Assembly (NCBI GenBank): GCA_959347315.1
Contig: OY365812.1
Coordinates: 1,916,185 to 1,980,184 of the forward strand
Direction of reading: 5' to 3'
DNA: 64,000 nucleotides
Source of the DNA: Bimastos eiseni
Taxonomy: Eukaryota > Annelida > Clitellata > Crassiclitellata > Lumbricidae
The notes beneath the pieces are model-generated. The model was not told the DNA's origin and made no database searches. It saw only the letters and a program-made list of their open reading frames with translations. Of this stretch, positions 46,301-55,288 are shown one piece after another (the stretch's first letter is position 1; the number at the start of each line of letters is the position of its first letter). The translations under genes were made by a program, and so were the position numbers.

Positions 46301-46861
46301 GGCATCATGAACAAATGATTGACAAGAGTTTATCTTCAACCTGTTTAATAAAATATTATTGATTAAGTTTTAATATTTAAGGGAAGATTCTTGATTTTTG
46401 GGCCACAGCGATCCAAGTTTTGTTAGTGTGTAAAGAAGCTGGAAAAGGAGCTAAATTAACGGGGTCTAGTGGTTAGTGTGTTGGACTGTCGACAATGAGT
46501 GTGAGATTCAGAAATGTTTTTAGGCTTCTCTCTCATCTGTGCTCCTAACCAACATGACCATGATGAGCACACTGTCGATTGGAAAAGGAGATGAAAAGTA
46601 GATGCCTGGCCACCCACGCACCCTCATTTGGCAAGGCTGACAAATAAGTTTCCAATACTTGATACCTAAGGCAACCTTTCAACTGCTCCTATTTCTCTTC
46701 TATGTTATGTGTCACTAATTTGGTTTTTCAGATATAGAACAGCGTCTGTGATGAGCGTGACCTTGAGCTGTGACCATCGCGTTGTTGATGGAGCCGTAGG
46801 AGCGCAGTGGTTGGCGCAGTTTAAAAAGTTCCTGGAGAAACCGGAGACAATGCTCCTGTAG
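33605..46861 (+). CDS. DLAT: Dihydrolipoyllysine acetyltransferase, E2 of pyruvate dehydrogenase (14 coding exons)
   Basis: Exons: 33605-33738, 34270-34334, 35910-36139, 36963-37128, 38135-38337, 39004-39246, 40279-40470, 40972-41057, 41689-41829, 43008-43089, 44370-44450, 45090-45164, 45934-45998, 46732-46861. They total 1893 nt, encoding 630 residues (the human protein has 647). All junctions are GT-AG and phase-consistent. Order: Arg-rich, Ser/Thr-rich mitochondrial presequence (about 1-66); lipoyl domain 1 (about 70-165, Lys114 in ETDKATM); Ala/Pro linker; lipoyl domain 2 (about 199-290, Lys237 in ETDKAIM); linker; E3/E1-binding domain (about 329-369); catalytic acetyltransferase core (about 400-630) with the active-site DHRVVDG (His603, Asp607). 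The enzyme moves acetyl groups from E1-bound thiamine to lipoate and on to CoA in the mitochondrial matrix. Two lipoyl domains plus an intact His exclude PDHX. Candidate polyadenylation signals are AATAAA at 48529 and 48870. Confidence 0.97.
34437..35265 (+). mobile_element. hAT-type MITE with perfect 8-bp target duplication
   Basis: The element spans 34445-35257 (813 bp). It opens CAGTGTTGGGCACGAAACC and closes GGTCTCGAAACCACATCCCTG, so its ends are imperfect inverted repeats beginning CAGNG. It is flanked on both sides by CTCATAGG (34437-34444 and 35258-35265), the 8-bp duplication expected of hAT insertion. Both ends carry AAGACC/GAGACC arrays in opposite orientation. There is no transposase frame. 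It sits in DLAT intron 2 (34335-35909). A related partial copy lies at 2142. Confidence 0.88.
35910..36139 (+). CDS. DLAT: DLAT exon 3: lipoyl domain 1
   Basis: Begins [17 protein letters not shown] and contains the lipoylation site IETDKATM. It enters in phase 1, leaves in phase 0 after DVPLGN, and is continued by exon 4 (LLCIVV). Lipoate on Lys114 is the swinging arm between E1, E2 and E3. Confidence 0.96.
36195..36365 (+). repeat. Dispersed repeat family B in DLAT intron 3
   Basis: AATTTATATAGCGCCCTTTC, GTATGTTTTCAAAGGACCAT and CACACGATTTATGGAA occur in the same order as at 6890-7085. It is inserted about 55 bp after the exon 3 donor. Confidence 0.6.
36400..36920 (+). mobile_element. Degenerate LINE 3' end in DLAT intron 3
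   Basis: Plus-strand frames give [27 protein letters not shown], a LHW word and WNALP, which are landmarks from the end of non-LTR reverse transcriptase ORFs. The segment ends with GTGCTATATAAATTAAAG and an AATAAT run, a typical LINE tail. Frames are interrupted, so it is dead. Confidence 0.72.
36963..37128 (+). CDS. DLAT: DLAT exon 4: end of lipoyl domain 1 and Ala/Pro linker
   Basis: [20 protein letters not shown] closes lipoyl domain 1. A flexible Ser/Ala/Pro linker follows, ending YPAHTP, and its last base with exon 5 makes the Val that opens lipoyl domain 2. Phase is 0 in and 1 out. Confidence 0.93.
37885..38100 (+). repeat. Degenerate ACACCAGACTACATACAGACAGAAT tandem repeat
   Basis: About nine imperfect units of 22-28 bp end some 35 bp before the exon 5 acceptor of DLAT, so they occupy the usual branch-point neighbourhood. 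The repeat is purine/A-C biased, and only a short T-run (38118-38125) serves as polypyrimidine tract. Confidence 0.75.
38135..38337 (+). CDS. DLAT: DLAT exon 5: lipoyl domain 2
   Basis: [19 protein letters not shown] starts the second lipoyl domain, with IETDKAIM (Lys237) as the lipoylation site. Phase 1 in and 0 out are identical to exon 3, and the next exon again starts LLC. Donor GCG|GTTAGT. Confidence 0.96.
38595..38870 (+). mobile_element. Degenerate LINE 3' end in DLAT intron 5
   Basis: A plus-strand frame ends SSTWNDLPP (the VWNDLPP-type landmark of LINE C-termini). This is followed by CCGAGGTTTCTGTGCTGAGC and a GAGAGGCGCTATATAAATG tail. A related tail (CCGAGGCTTCCGCGCTG, then GAGAGGTGCACTACAAA) lies in EEF1A intron 5 at 58048-58110. 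Confidence 0.68.
39004..40470 (+). CDS. DLAT: DLAT exons 6-7: second linker and E3/E1-binding domain
   Basis: Exon 6 (39004-39246) ends lipoyl domain 2 ([18 protein letters not shown]), then runs through an Ala/Pro linker into [19 protein letters not shown]. Exon 7 (40279-40470) continues with [19 protein letters not shown], completing the peripheral-subunit-binding domain, then a Pro/Ala linker and [10 protein letters not shown] at the edge of the catalytic core. Both junctions are phase 0 (GCG|GTGAGT, TTTTTCAG|TTG). Confidence 0.95.
39370..39900 (+). mobile_element. RTE-like tail repeat and LINE C-terminus in DLAT intron 6
   Basis: GTGCTAGTCCCAAGTCTGGA...GGGCAACGCTAATGAT (39370-39412) is a member of the CCAAGCCTGGATAAAG family. 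The frame at 39642-39896 reads like a LINE C-terminus: [17 protein letters not shown], then [17 protein letters not shown], ending [14 protein letters not shown] with a stop. The pattern KFLNNxLPPxFxxYF ... WNxxP ... FKxxLxxxLL is characteristic. Upstream domains are absent. Confidence 0.7.
40655..40890 (+). repeat. Dispersed repeat family C in DLAT intron 7
   Basis: TGTATTGTATTTACATATTT, CTAATGAGAGGCGTTCTCGG, AAATCAAAGAGCGAGTCAGA and GAGGAAATATCGTCCC occur in the order found at 58940-59135 in EEF1A intron 4. One end carries the AGAGGCACTCCCAGTGC motif that also makes up the inverted-repeat arms at 45221 and 47088. Confidence 0.65.
40972..46861 (+). CDS. DLAT: DLAT exons 8-14: catalytic acetyltransferase core
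   Basis: In order: [20 protein letters not shown] (exon 8), [20 protein letters not shown] with EANSSW (exon 9), [16 protein letters not shown] (exon 10), [16 protein letters not shown] (exon 11), [20 protein letters not shown] (exon 12), ACILAVGG (exon 13) and [18 protein letters not shown] (exon 14), ending ETMLL. His603 and Asp607 of HxxxDG are the acyl-transfer residues, and SNLGMFG is the conserved loop of the core. The C-terminal hydrophobic MLL anchors trimers into the 60-subunit core of animal E2. Confidence 0.96.
41225..41420 (+). repeat. Degenerate approximately 92-bp tandem duplication in DLAT intron 8
   Basis: Two units each contain ATAGAATAGAT, GAGCTTTTG or GAACTTTTG, TATATGGATTT, TTTTATATAGAT and a GTGAT motif in the same order. 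T-rich and non-coding. Confidence 0.7.
42585..42840 (+). repeat. SINE-like repeat in DLAT intron 9
   Basis: An ATTCATTCATTCG start, then TACTCAGAGGCACTCCCAGC, GTGTTCCAGGTGGAAGGGTC and GGCTGATCGATTGAGGTACG. The AGAGGCACTCCCAG block is shared with family C. It lies about 170 bp upstream of exon 10. Confidence 0.5.
44888..44975 (+). repeat. CCAAGCCTGGATAAAG-type repeat in DLAT intron 11
   Basis: GTAGTGCCAGTCTCAAGCCT, GGAGGGCGGTGCTAA and CTGTTAAACCGTGG place this copy in the family seen at 14582. Confidence 0.6.
45221..45318 (+). repeat. Left arm of 97-bp inverted repeat in DLAT intron 12
   Basis: From AGGAGGAGGAAGCAGTTTAA to CAGAGGCACTTCCAGTGC. The reverse complement of 47088-47184 matches it except for one inserted A and one substitution. 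The arm lies 57 bp after the exon 12 donor, and its partner is 226 bp after the DLAT stop codon. Confidence 0.9.
45567..45693. repeat. 24-bp stem inverted repeat in DLAT intron 12
   Basis: ATTCTTCGTAAACAGTTGTT (45567 onward, to 45590) is complementary to 45670-45693 at 22 of 24 positions, with an 80-bp loop. Nested AAACAGTT words make several alternative pairings possible. Confidence 0.7.
46455..46690 (+). mobile_element. tRNA-derived SINE in DLAT intron 13
   Basis: GGGTCTAGTGGTTAGTGTGT (A box), TTGGACTGTCGACAATGAG, then ATCTGTGCTCC, GGCCACCC and a tail CAATACTTGATACCTAAGGC. The B box is degenerate (GAGATTCAGA). Same body plan as the SINE at 54255. Its tail ends about 50 bp before the exon 14 acceptor. 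Confidence 0.72.
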
Positions 46862-49800
46862 ACAGGCGTCCGTTGCATCGCTTGGAATGGTTCTTTCCTC
46901 GGCAGAATGGTTCCGTTATTGAACGTGGGAATCAATCTTTTTCGTACGTCTAGGATAGATTTCCAGTTCGTCGTCGACTCTTACTTGTGGATCTTTGTAA
47001 CTGTTTGCGTTTGAATTTGGATGACTGGGGTGCCCATCTCTGGGCTGGGGTGCATTTCAACCTCATTGTGAAATAGTATTCAATCCGGCACTGGAAGTGC
47101 CTCTGATCTGCATTGTGAGAGTTGTCATATAAATACAAATATATCATGTCATGATGAATTGGTTTTAAACTGCATCCTCCTCCTAAATTTCTTGGATCCC
47201 ATTTATGGAGTGAATCTCTGTTTCAGTTTCTGCCATACTTGTGTATTTGTTTCATGTATGTTGCTAATTTTTGTCATTGTCATTTTCGTCTTTGTTGCTT
47301 TGTTGATAAATTGTTAGTTGTATTGGTAACAAATCTGGTTATGTCAACTGTCAGTCTATGCTTTTGAAAGGTTCTAACCTAAAATCTCTTGAAAATGGCA
47401 ATACAATCGTAATAAGGGACTAGAAGGGAAATATATATAAATAATTCTGGTATTTAGAATTCTGTAAATATGTTTGCTAGTTTAGATTTGAACTGTGCAA
47501 CACTCGATTGGAAAAAGCTAAGCATATCTCTGGCCAATTTTTTCAGGCTAACTGGGTTTAAGTCAGCCTGAGAAATACTTATGTGACAAGAGCTGTTCAC
47601 GTGCATCTGTCTTAGCACAGTTTTCAATGAAAATGTGCAATGTTATAGGAAGTTATTGTTATGTTTGAAAACTAAAGCAGTGAGATTAACTATTTGGTGT
47701 AGGCATCGTGTTATGCTAATGCCTGGACCACAACTGGATACTTGCCATCCTTTGTTTTCTTTCTAGCTGTGTCTTTGTGATTTTTTGCTTTGTTAGTCTT
47801 GGTCGTTTCGAGTATTAGTTCGTGTATTTTAGTACATTTGAAATTGGCCATTGTTTGATCTCGCAGAGAATATATTTCAGTGTGCTTCGTGGGTTGCTCT
47901 TGTAACCTTGCAGCCAACATCTTAACTTATGAATGCACAATACCATGTCGAAACCCTTTTAAACTTGGCGCAGTATTTAACTATTACCTCTGACTTTCAC
48001 TCCAGATCTTTGAATGATAAATACGGCTGAAGCGTGAAGAACTAGTAATGTATTTTTAAATAGAGCGTGTAATTAAGTGAAGGAGAAACACCATTGCAGT
48101 TCGTAGTTAATTGTCAAACATAAAATTTAATCACTTTAAAAACATGTTTTGTTTAGTTAGCTTGTATAACATCTGAAGCACAGACTTGCTTTTAGATGGT
48201 CTTGCTATTCTGTCGCATGCATAGTAGTTGTCAGTTATGTTCGGATGTAGTAGTTATCAGTTATGGGTTCAAAGGCTTTTTATCGATAATTGACATACAG
48301 TTTGACATAAATGATGAGGCGTTGACCGATGTTCTTGAACTTAGTTGTTTCTGTAAGGTCATTGAATGTTGGGATAAGTTCCAGATTTCAGAAGCGCATA
48401 GCAATCGGAGCCCATCGAACGTCTCTAGTGCATGAATTGGCAAGAACGACCAGATGAAAGTAGTTTAGTTGTTACCGTCATTAAGCTCGACGTGTTCTGT
48501 TTTGTCTGTATTGAAAGGTGCAGTCGATAATAAAAAGAAGAAAATCGAAATTGTTTGTTGAAGGTGTTTGCCTTTTCTGTAGCAGGTAGTGTATCAAGAA
48601 ATCCACCTTTCAACAAAGTTTTTAACTTTAAAATTGCAGAATTGGGCTAAACAAATTCTTTATCTAGTTCATCTAGTACTCCAGTATGTAAAAAAATAAC
48701 CTTGTGGGCAGGATTCTTGAGACCACTATGTCATGATCTTTGCCACTGCTTTGGGGACATTTTTTTGTTTTGGTTGAAAAACGCTGTTTTCTTGCCAACT
48801 TTGTGTGTGTGTTAAAACTAAGGTTCATGGAATTTTTTGCAGATTGACTCAAAGATATTTATTTTGAAGAATAAATCTGATGCCTGTGACTCGTCCAAGT
48901 ACAGAATGCCTTAGGGCACATCCATATTATTGCATATGAGGGGTGTGCCCATATTTAGTCTTGGATAATGAAAGCCTAAGTGCATTGTAACTATTTAATA
49001 CTTGTGTTAACATTCTAAAGTACCCCAGCTACTGACAATGCCACATGAATTGTCGCTACATTAATTGTTGTGATTAAAATGTACTCCAGCAGGATATCGT
49101 TGTCAAGATTGTGCAACCATGTTCATACAGCATGGCAAGTTGTGAACACTGATATGGAAAGGATATGAAGCTGACGAAAACTGGGTCATTGACCTAGATT
49201 ACGTGTGACTACATCTGGGACTTTGGCAGGATAAATTGGCAGTAGTGTTTGTTTTTGTTAACGAAATGAAATGACTTAATGAGTAGAACCTCATTATAAT
49301 TAAAGAAAAAGTTACAGATGTTGCCCACAATGTATAAGAAAATACTATGACTGATATGTTGTGGCTTCATATCTCTTCCATATTAGTCACAGGTTCTGGC
49401 ACTTTATGGAATAATCTGATACTGCACTGCCATCATCCTGAAGGAGCTCATTATAGACAGTGCTCAAATAATGGGATAATTGTCCCTGCTGTACTTCAAC
49501 AGTTACTGGCCACATTGTTTTTCAGCAACAATGGTCCAAAATCCTATAGGGTCTAGGGCTCCATATGGAGCTCACATAGGTCCCGTTTACTGATGGAAAT
49601 GCTGGTAGAGTGTAATGTCTTGGAAAGTTATTGCTAAAAACAAGTTGTAATGAAAGTAAGTTTTGCAGCAGTGGCTCTACGGAGGTGCCAGTTCCCATCA
49701 ACTGAGTTTGTAGTTCCCTGGAGTAGAGTCCACTATCAATTTTGACAAAACCAGACATCCACTGGGCCCCTAGGTCAGTTTCCTTGGTCCATGCTGGAAA

Positions 49801-49932
49801 AGCCCAGAGCTGCCACTGACTTTTGTACCAAATTTAGGTGTGGGCACAGTCCCCCCTTCTGTCCACTTTCAATGAACAGCCACTGGATACGAACTCCTTA
49901 AATTCACCATTTTGACAAACATCGACCAACAA
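46862..49932. other. Convergent intergenic region DLAT / zinc-finger gene
   Basis: Contains the DLAT 3' UTR (length unknown). The right arm of the inverted repeat is at 47088-47184. No other supportable gene; the ORFs of 60-80 codons here lack recognisable features. AATAAA at 48529-48534 and 48870-48875 are candidate DLAT polyadenylation signals. The zinc-finger gene ends from the other side at 49933. Confidence 0.5.
47088..47184 (-). repeat. Right arm of inverted repeat in DLAT 3' flank
   Basis: Near-perfect reverse complement of 45221-45318. If the DLAT 3' UTR extends past 47184, the pre-mRNA could fold exons 13 and 14 into a loop closed by this duplex. Confidence 0.9.
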
Positions 49933-51862
49933 TCAATGCACAGGTTGTTTTAATTCACAGATGTTGGTTTCCATTTTAGTTTTGACTCTAACCTCTCGTT
50001 TAACCGCCTTTGTGTGAACCGTCATAAAATGATCAATGACCAACCTCCTCCTATCAAACTGTTTTCCACATTCCCCACAATCAAACAGCTTCCTCGATTT
50101 AGCCAGCCTCTTCCCTTTCGGCAGCAGGTGGAATTTTAAGTGCCACCGAAGCTGCATAGGATTGGGCAGAACTTTTCCACAGATACGACAAGTTTGCTTT
50201 TCACAGTGACGCATGATATGATCCTTGAGATACAGCGCCTGTCGTAAATGCTTCCCACATTCGGGACAAACATAATCCGAATCGTTCACGTGCACCACCC
50301 TATGCTTCTTCATCATCCAGATAGCTGCAAAGAGCTTCCCGCAGTCGGGACATTCGTACCGAGAGTCCTCGTGATGCGCCTGCTTGTGATACAAATATGC
50401 CTGTCTACTAGCAAATGTCTTGTCGCATCCTGCACATTTGTAAGGCTTTTCACCGGTATGCATGATTCGCACGTGCGACTGCAGTGACCGTTTGGTAGTC
50501 AGAACCTTATCGCATATGCTACATGCAAACAGCGGTGTCTGTGGCGTTCTCTTGTATCCGGTCGGCAGTCGAATGAACTTGTGCTGTCGACTGTGTTGCT
50601 GGAGATGACCAATCTGTCTGAAAGCCATATCGCAGTCCGTACACTTGTACGGTCTCTCATTGGTGTGGGTTCTCTCGTGTTGGACAAGTTGACTTCGAAT
50701 GGCAAATCGTTTCGTGCAGCTGTCACATTTGAAATCTTTGATGCCGGTGTGGCTCGGCATGTGACGTTTTAGGTGCTCTGCCCGCGTGTAGGTCTTCTCG
50801 CATTGCTTGCATCGGAACCTACGTCCTTTACTCGTGTGTCCTTCCTCGTGTCTTCTTCGTGCTTTATCACTTGAAAACGTTTTGATGCAATAATGACAAT
50901 GTACTCTGTCAGTAAGAATGTCCTTCACGTCATTCTCAACATCCCCTGCGTCCACTTCCTCTTTGATTATCCTAGGAAAACAAGTCAAGTAAAAAAGAAA
51001 TTGTCACCAAGCAGTCGTAAAGGGCTGCTTAGAAGAGTCTACTAGTACTCGTTAAATCGAGATGTTTTCCTTGTAGTTATCATCTTAAATGTAATAATGA
51101 AGTAAACTGTTACATCGGTTAGCAAAGTAATAGTAAACTAAGGCACCAATAGTAGGCTCACACACATACACATGTTGCCAACAAACTGATTCCACATACA
51201 AGTCAAGAGTTAGCTTGGATGTCATATGTGGACCAAGTCTGTTCAACAATGGAATGTTGCTTTGGTTAAGTATCCGATGCCAAAATGGGAAAACAGGATA
51301 TGTTAGCTGTTAGGGATCCCAGTAAAAGAAGTAAAGAAATTAATCTGCTATAATTGTAATTCTTTTGTTGTAACTTTCATCCTCGCTTCTCGGCATGTGA
51401 TCTCAGTCTGGCCTCTCGTACTTTGTCCGACAAAATGATCGAAATACATGCAACGCCAGTCCCAGCATCTTTCCGATGACTGCTCTTTCTCTTATCCATT
51501 AGCAATACTTCAAGTATCAAATTCAGATATGGACGTCCGCACTAGGCATAGTCCCACTAGTCTACAAGTATCTGGGACTTGCCTTCCTTCCCACTTTCTG
51601 GAGATGTACTCAAACGATGAATCTTCATGATTTATTTTGTTTTTTTTGCTTGAGCTTAACAGTATCTGTTAGACTGTAAACATATTCCAACTTAATTTGT
51701 TTTAATATCCCAGATCCAGATCTCTTCTCAATAAACTCAACCAAATAAAGACAGCAGCTCTTTTAAACATATTAAACAGATTACACATTCAAACATTACT
51801 TACAGAGGAAAAGGTATTTTCTCTAGAATGATACGTGGCTTCAGCGCAAGTTTTGGGTCCAT
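49933..51862 (-). CDS. C2H2 zinc-finger protein with ten fingers (2 coding exons)
   Basis: Exons 51862-51804 and 50971-49933 (minus strand) join to 365 residues. The donor CCTCT|GTAAGT and acceptor TTTTCCTAG|GATAAT make a Leu codon. The N-terminus (MDPKLALKPRIILEKIPFPL, then an acidic VDAGDVENDVKD) has no domain I recognise. Ten C2H2 fingers then follow, beginning with the motifs CHYC, CKQC, CDSC, CTDC, CSIC, CAGC, CPDC, CPEC, CRIC and CGEC. Only one linker is the classic HTGEKPYKC (between fingers 5 and 6). The rest are atypical, and finger 4 to 5 has a long spacer. It is probably a nuclear DNA-binding factor, target unknown. The upstream exon is open in frame beyond its ATG to an AG at 51871-51872, so a longer N-terminus or an untranslated first exon further up is possible. 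No KRAB, SCAN, BTB or ZAD domain is seen. Confidence 0.9.
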
Positions 51863-52364
51863 TCCAGAGCCTGCAATCAGAACAGAAATATGATTTCAGC
51901 TTTTAAGATAACAACTATTTTGTGCAGGTATTATACGAGAGCGTATCAGTTTGTTGATTTCCCTACTTGAATGATACTATGTGAAATATCCCAGGGTATC
52001 TAGGCAAATCTGACTTATGTAATTGGTTGCAGTGTGCCAACTGGTGTGTTTTTTCTGATAAACGAATGTCGTCATTATTATTAGCTCCCGAGGGAGGCCA
52101 ATCCAAACTCAGGACAGACCATACAGAAAATAAGTATGCTAATGTGGAAAAGCACAGGCTGTGTCATATTGCTGGTAAAACAATTACACAGTTGCAGCAT
52201 CAGAAAGTTTGAAAAGTGCTGCGCTACACAACACAAACGAAGATATGACACTGCTAGTACTATCGAATACAAAAACACCAATCTGAATGCGTAGAGCTTC
52301 TGCAGGCGTATGTTTCTCGAGTACATCTAAAAACTACACAAACCCTAACCTAACTTATGCATAA

Positions 52365-52522
52365 TTTTTCATCCATCCAGCTTCTTCCTTAACATGATTC
52401 TTTTCATCAATCCCGCTTTTACTTAAACATGATTCTTTTCATCAGTTCCGCTTCTCTTTAAGCATGATTCTTTAAACCATCCAGCTTCTACTTAAACATG
52501 ATTATTTTCATAAATCCAGCTG
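52365..52522 (+). repeat. 35-bp minisatellite, about 4.5 units
   Basis: Unit TTCATCAATCCCGCTT, then TTACTTAAACATGATTC, repeated with 10-20% divergence. It lies about 500 bp upstream of the zinc-finger coding start. Confidence 0.85.
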
Positions 52523-53619
52523 GCATTATGCGGCATTCAATATTAGATTTAAAACAAGGGAGTAAATCCAGACCTGTACCGAATTGTATGCGGTTTCCAC
52601 GGCAGAAGTAAATTGTTCATTATATTGCGGCTGAATTTTCGGCCGCAGCAGAATAATCCAGCCTTTATAATAGTTCCCGATGGCTGCAACTTACACAATT
52701 AGCTTCCATGCAATAAAATTCAGAATTTTAAATACATAAAATTAAAAAATACTCTTTAATAAAGTAATCTGTTATGCAACTTGTTAGTATTTCAACATTA
52801 TTATTTAATAAACATAGTAATGATATGAGGCCGACATTATTTTTACAGAATACGGGACAGAGGGCGCTATACGCAGTAATTTGTTTGGCGCTTTATACCA
52901 ATGTGAGTAAGAAATCTTTATTATCCTATGGTTGCATTTGCCGCCATAGCGTTATGAGATAGCGGGGTAACATCAATCAATTTAAATTGTTTATTTGTAG
53001 CCACACAACAAACAGTTTGTTCAAGGAAAAAAAACATAAAGAGCATCAGTTATAAAACAAAAGGTTCCAAAGTCAGCCCTGAAATGGATTGAAATCTTGC
53101 AAGAAGGGACACCAAAGTAGCAGAATTACCGATAGAAAAGAAAAGAAACCAGTTACCATTGTTTCTATTCTTGGCGCACTGGGATAAATAAATCAATTCC
53201 CAGATACAAAGAATTCTTAACTAGTTAACTAACTTAACCATTGCGGAGGTGTGCATGGGTGACAAGTAAAACAGTATCGAAACCAAACTTAGTTAAGTGA
53301 AAGCAAAGCCAAATGGAAGTCTTACATGATATATTGTTTTTTCAATACCACCACTATAAAAAGACCGTTAAATATAGGCCTAATTAAACTATTATTACTG
53401 CCAACTTATTTATGACAGCATAAAATAATAACAATCATCGTTTTTTAATTTAAAATTGACATACTGTAGCATGATTACATGTAGGCCCACAGTAAAAACA
53501 ATTGGTGACAGCCTGGCAGTGACACACATGTGCTTTACAAATTGTGCGCTCACCATCTTTACGACATGTGCCTTGCTACCAACGATGCATGCCGCTGTCG
53601 GCGATTAGTTGAGAGGCAG

Positions 53620-53705
53620 AGCCAGTCCCAGACCTGGATAAAGGAAGAGGGCGACGCTAATGACCTTTGTAATCACAGCATCGTTAAAGTGAAACTACCA
53701 TCACA
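53620..53705 (+). repeat. CCAGACCTGGATAAAGG-type dispersed repeat
   Basis: CCAGTCCCAGACCTGGATAA, then AGGGCGACGCTAATGA, CACAGCATCGTTAAAGTG. One of the best-preserved members of the family seen at 14582. A reverse-strand member (CATTAGCGTCGCCCTCCTCC ... GGCTTGGGCTGGCAC) lies at 54148-54195. Confidence 0.68.
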
Positions 53706-54254
53706 TAATCAGTACCAAGGCTATTATAACTCGATTAAAAAAACTAGTCTTTTTTGCGGCACTGGAAGTTCGAACCTTCCCATTGGACAGAGAACCTAAA
53801 GAAAAAGAAACAAGTCTTTTAAAACAAAAAAATCCTCAAAAGTCCAAATTTGAGGTTTTTTGATTTTTCAGTTGGATTTATTGTATTTTTTAGGTAATTA
53901 GAATATTGCTTATAGCCTTGTATGTTATAGTCTGAAAGGATGAGGAAGACGCTGAACATTGTTACGACAGTAACTTTCAAAGGCATCTAAGTCAGCCTTG
54001 CCAAAGGGTCGTTAGTTGCTGTTTAACGACCTCTGTTATATCCTCATTGGAATTGTGTGGCATCCGAGTGCGGAATATGGGTCCCCAATGGGAACATAGG
54101 TCCTGTATGGGTACCACATGGGCGAGCTGGCAGGAACGCTCTATCATAACATTAGCGTCGCCCTCCTCCTTAATACAGGCTTGGGCTGGCACGACAAGAG
54201 TACTGGCAGTGACGGAGTTAGTCTGCCAGCTGCCCTTTTGATCTTTTGCTACTT

Positions 54255-54515
54255 AAGTGCACGGTGGTCTAGTGGTTAGCGTGCTGGATTGTCAATAGGG
54301 AGGCCACGGGTTAAAATCCCGCCACGGCAGAATATTTGTCGAGATTTCTGCTCCATCTGTGCCCCAAGGCAACCCAGCCGTTGTCGGTGGGAACATGAGA
54401 TGTCGAGGGAGGACTGGCCACCCAGCTTTGTATGCTGAGGCTAAGAAAATTAAGTCGCTAACACTTAGCACCCATGGCCATCGTCAGGGCTAGCTTAAGG
54501 GACTTCTGTTCTCCC
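54255..54515 (+). mobile_element. tRNA-derived SINE
   Basis: GTGCACGGTGGTCTAGTGGT, TAGCGTGCTGGATTG and CACGGGTTAAAATCCCGCC give clear A and B boxes. The body has ATCTGTGCCCCAAGGCAACC and GGACTGGCCACCCAGC, and the tail is CTAACACTTAGCACCCATGG. It is the most intact SINE of the window and shares its body with 46455. The tail words also occur at 62390-62440. Confidence 0.8.
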
Positions 54516-54604
54516 TAATAGTATTTCCACGTACGGGTATTCAGAGTTGCTTTTGAACCATTAGGAACCACATTGTATAGCACAGCTACTATAGATCAAC
54601 TTAA

Positions 54605-55288
54605 TAGGGATGAATTGTATGGATGAACCGAAGCTTGGTTTGGAACTCGGCTCGGTCGGAGTATCGTAGCACTCGGCAATACTCGGATTCAGACAAACAA
54701 TGGGTCCAAGTATTAATCTTTCCGATTTAAAAAACCAAAATCGGCTTTATAAATTTATAAAACGACAATTGACCATTTTAAAAATCCAAATACCGTTATT
54801 ATTAATGCTTACTGGTTACAACTTCCTAATGATGTAAACTAACGCAAAACAAAAAATTCTTAAAAATTGTGCAAACTGCCAAACTAAAAATCAAGAGAAC
54901 GAGACTATTTGAATATTCCAATCTAGGACTCAACAAAATGGAACTCGCAATACTCTGTACTTGGCAAGAAATTCAAACTCGGTTCTTCTCTAATAAATTC
55001 AGTGTCAATTTCCTACATAGTACCACAAGTTAGTAGTACCGAGTCAGAGTATCGATTATAACTATTTCAGTTGTATTCTCTTGATTTTTAGTTTGGCCGT
55101 CTGCACAATTTTTCTGAATTTTTTTGGTTGTGCTTCAATTTACACCAGGAAGAATCAACTAGTAGGTACTGCTAGTAACAGTATTTGTTTTCTATTTTAT
55201 TAGTACCCATTGTTTATCCGAGTAATGCCGAGTACTACGACACTCGGCAGAGTTCCCAGTATCCCAGCAGAGTTTCAGTTCATCCCTA
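54605..55288. mobile_element. 680-bp fold-back MITE
   Basis: The element 54607-55286 starts GGGATGAA and ends TTCATCCC and is flanked by TA on both sides. The two halves are largely reverse complements of each other, including GGAGTATCGTAGCACTCGG with CCGAGTACTACGACACTCG, ACAAACAATGGGT with ACCCATTGTTTAT, and, near the centre, CCAAACTAAAAATCAAGAGA with TCTCTTGATTTTTAGTTTGG. There is no coding capacity. The TA flanks suggest a Tc1/mariner-mobilised element, but hAT cannot be excluded. Confidence 0.85.

Noticed and set aside
33605..46861. PDHX (E3-binding protein) instead of DLAT
   Set aside because: Two lipoyl domains and an intact catalytic His/Asp in DHRVVDG fit DLAT; PDHX has one lipoyl domain and no catalytic His.
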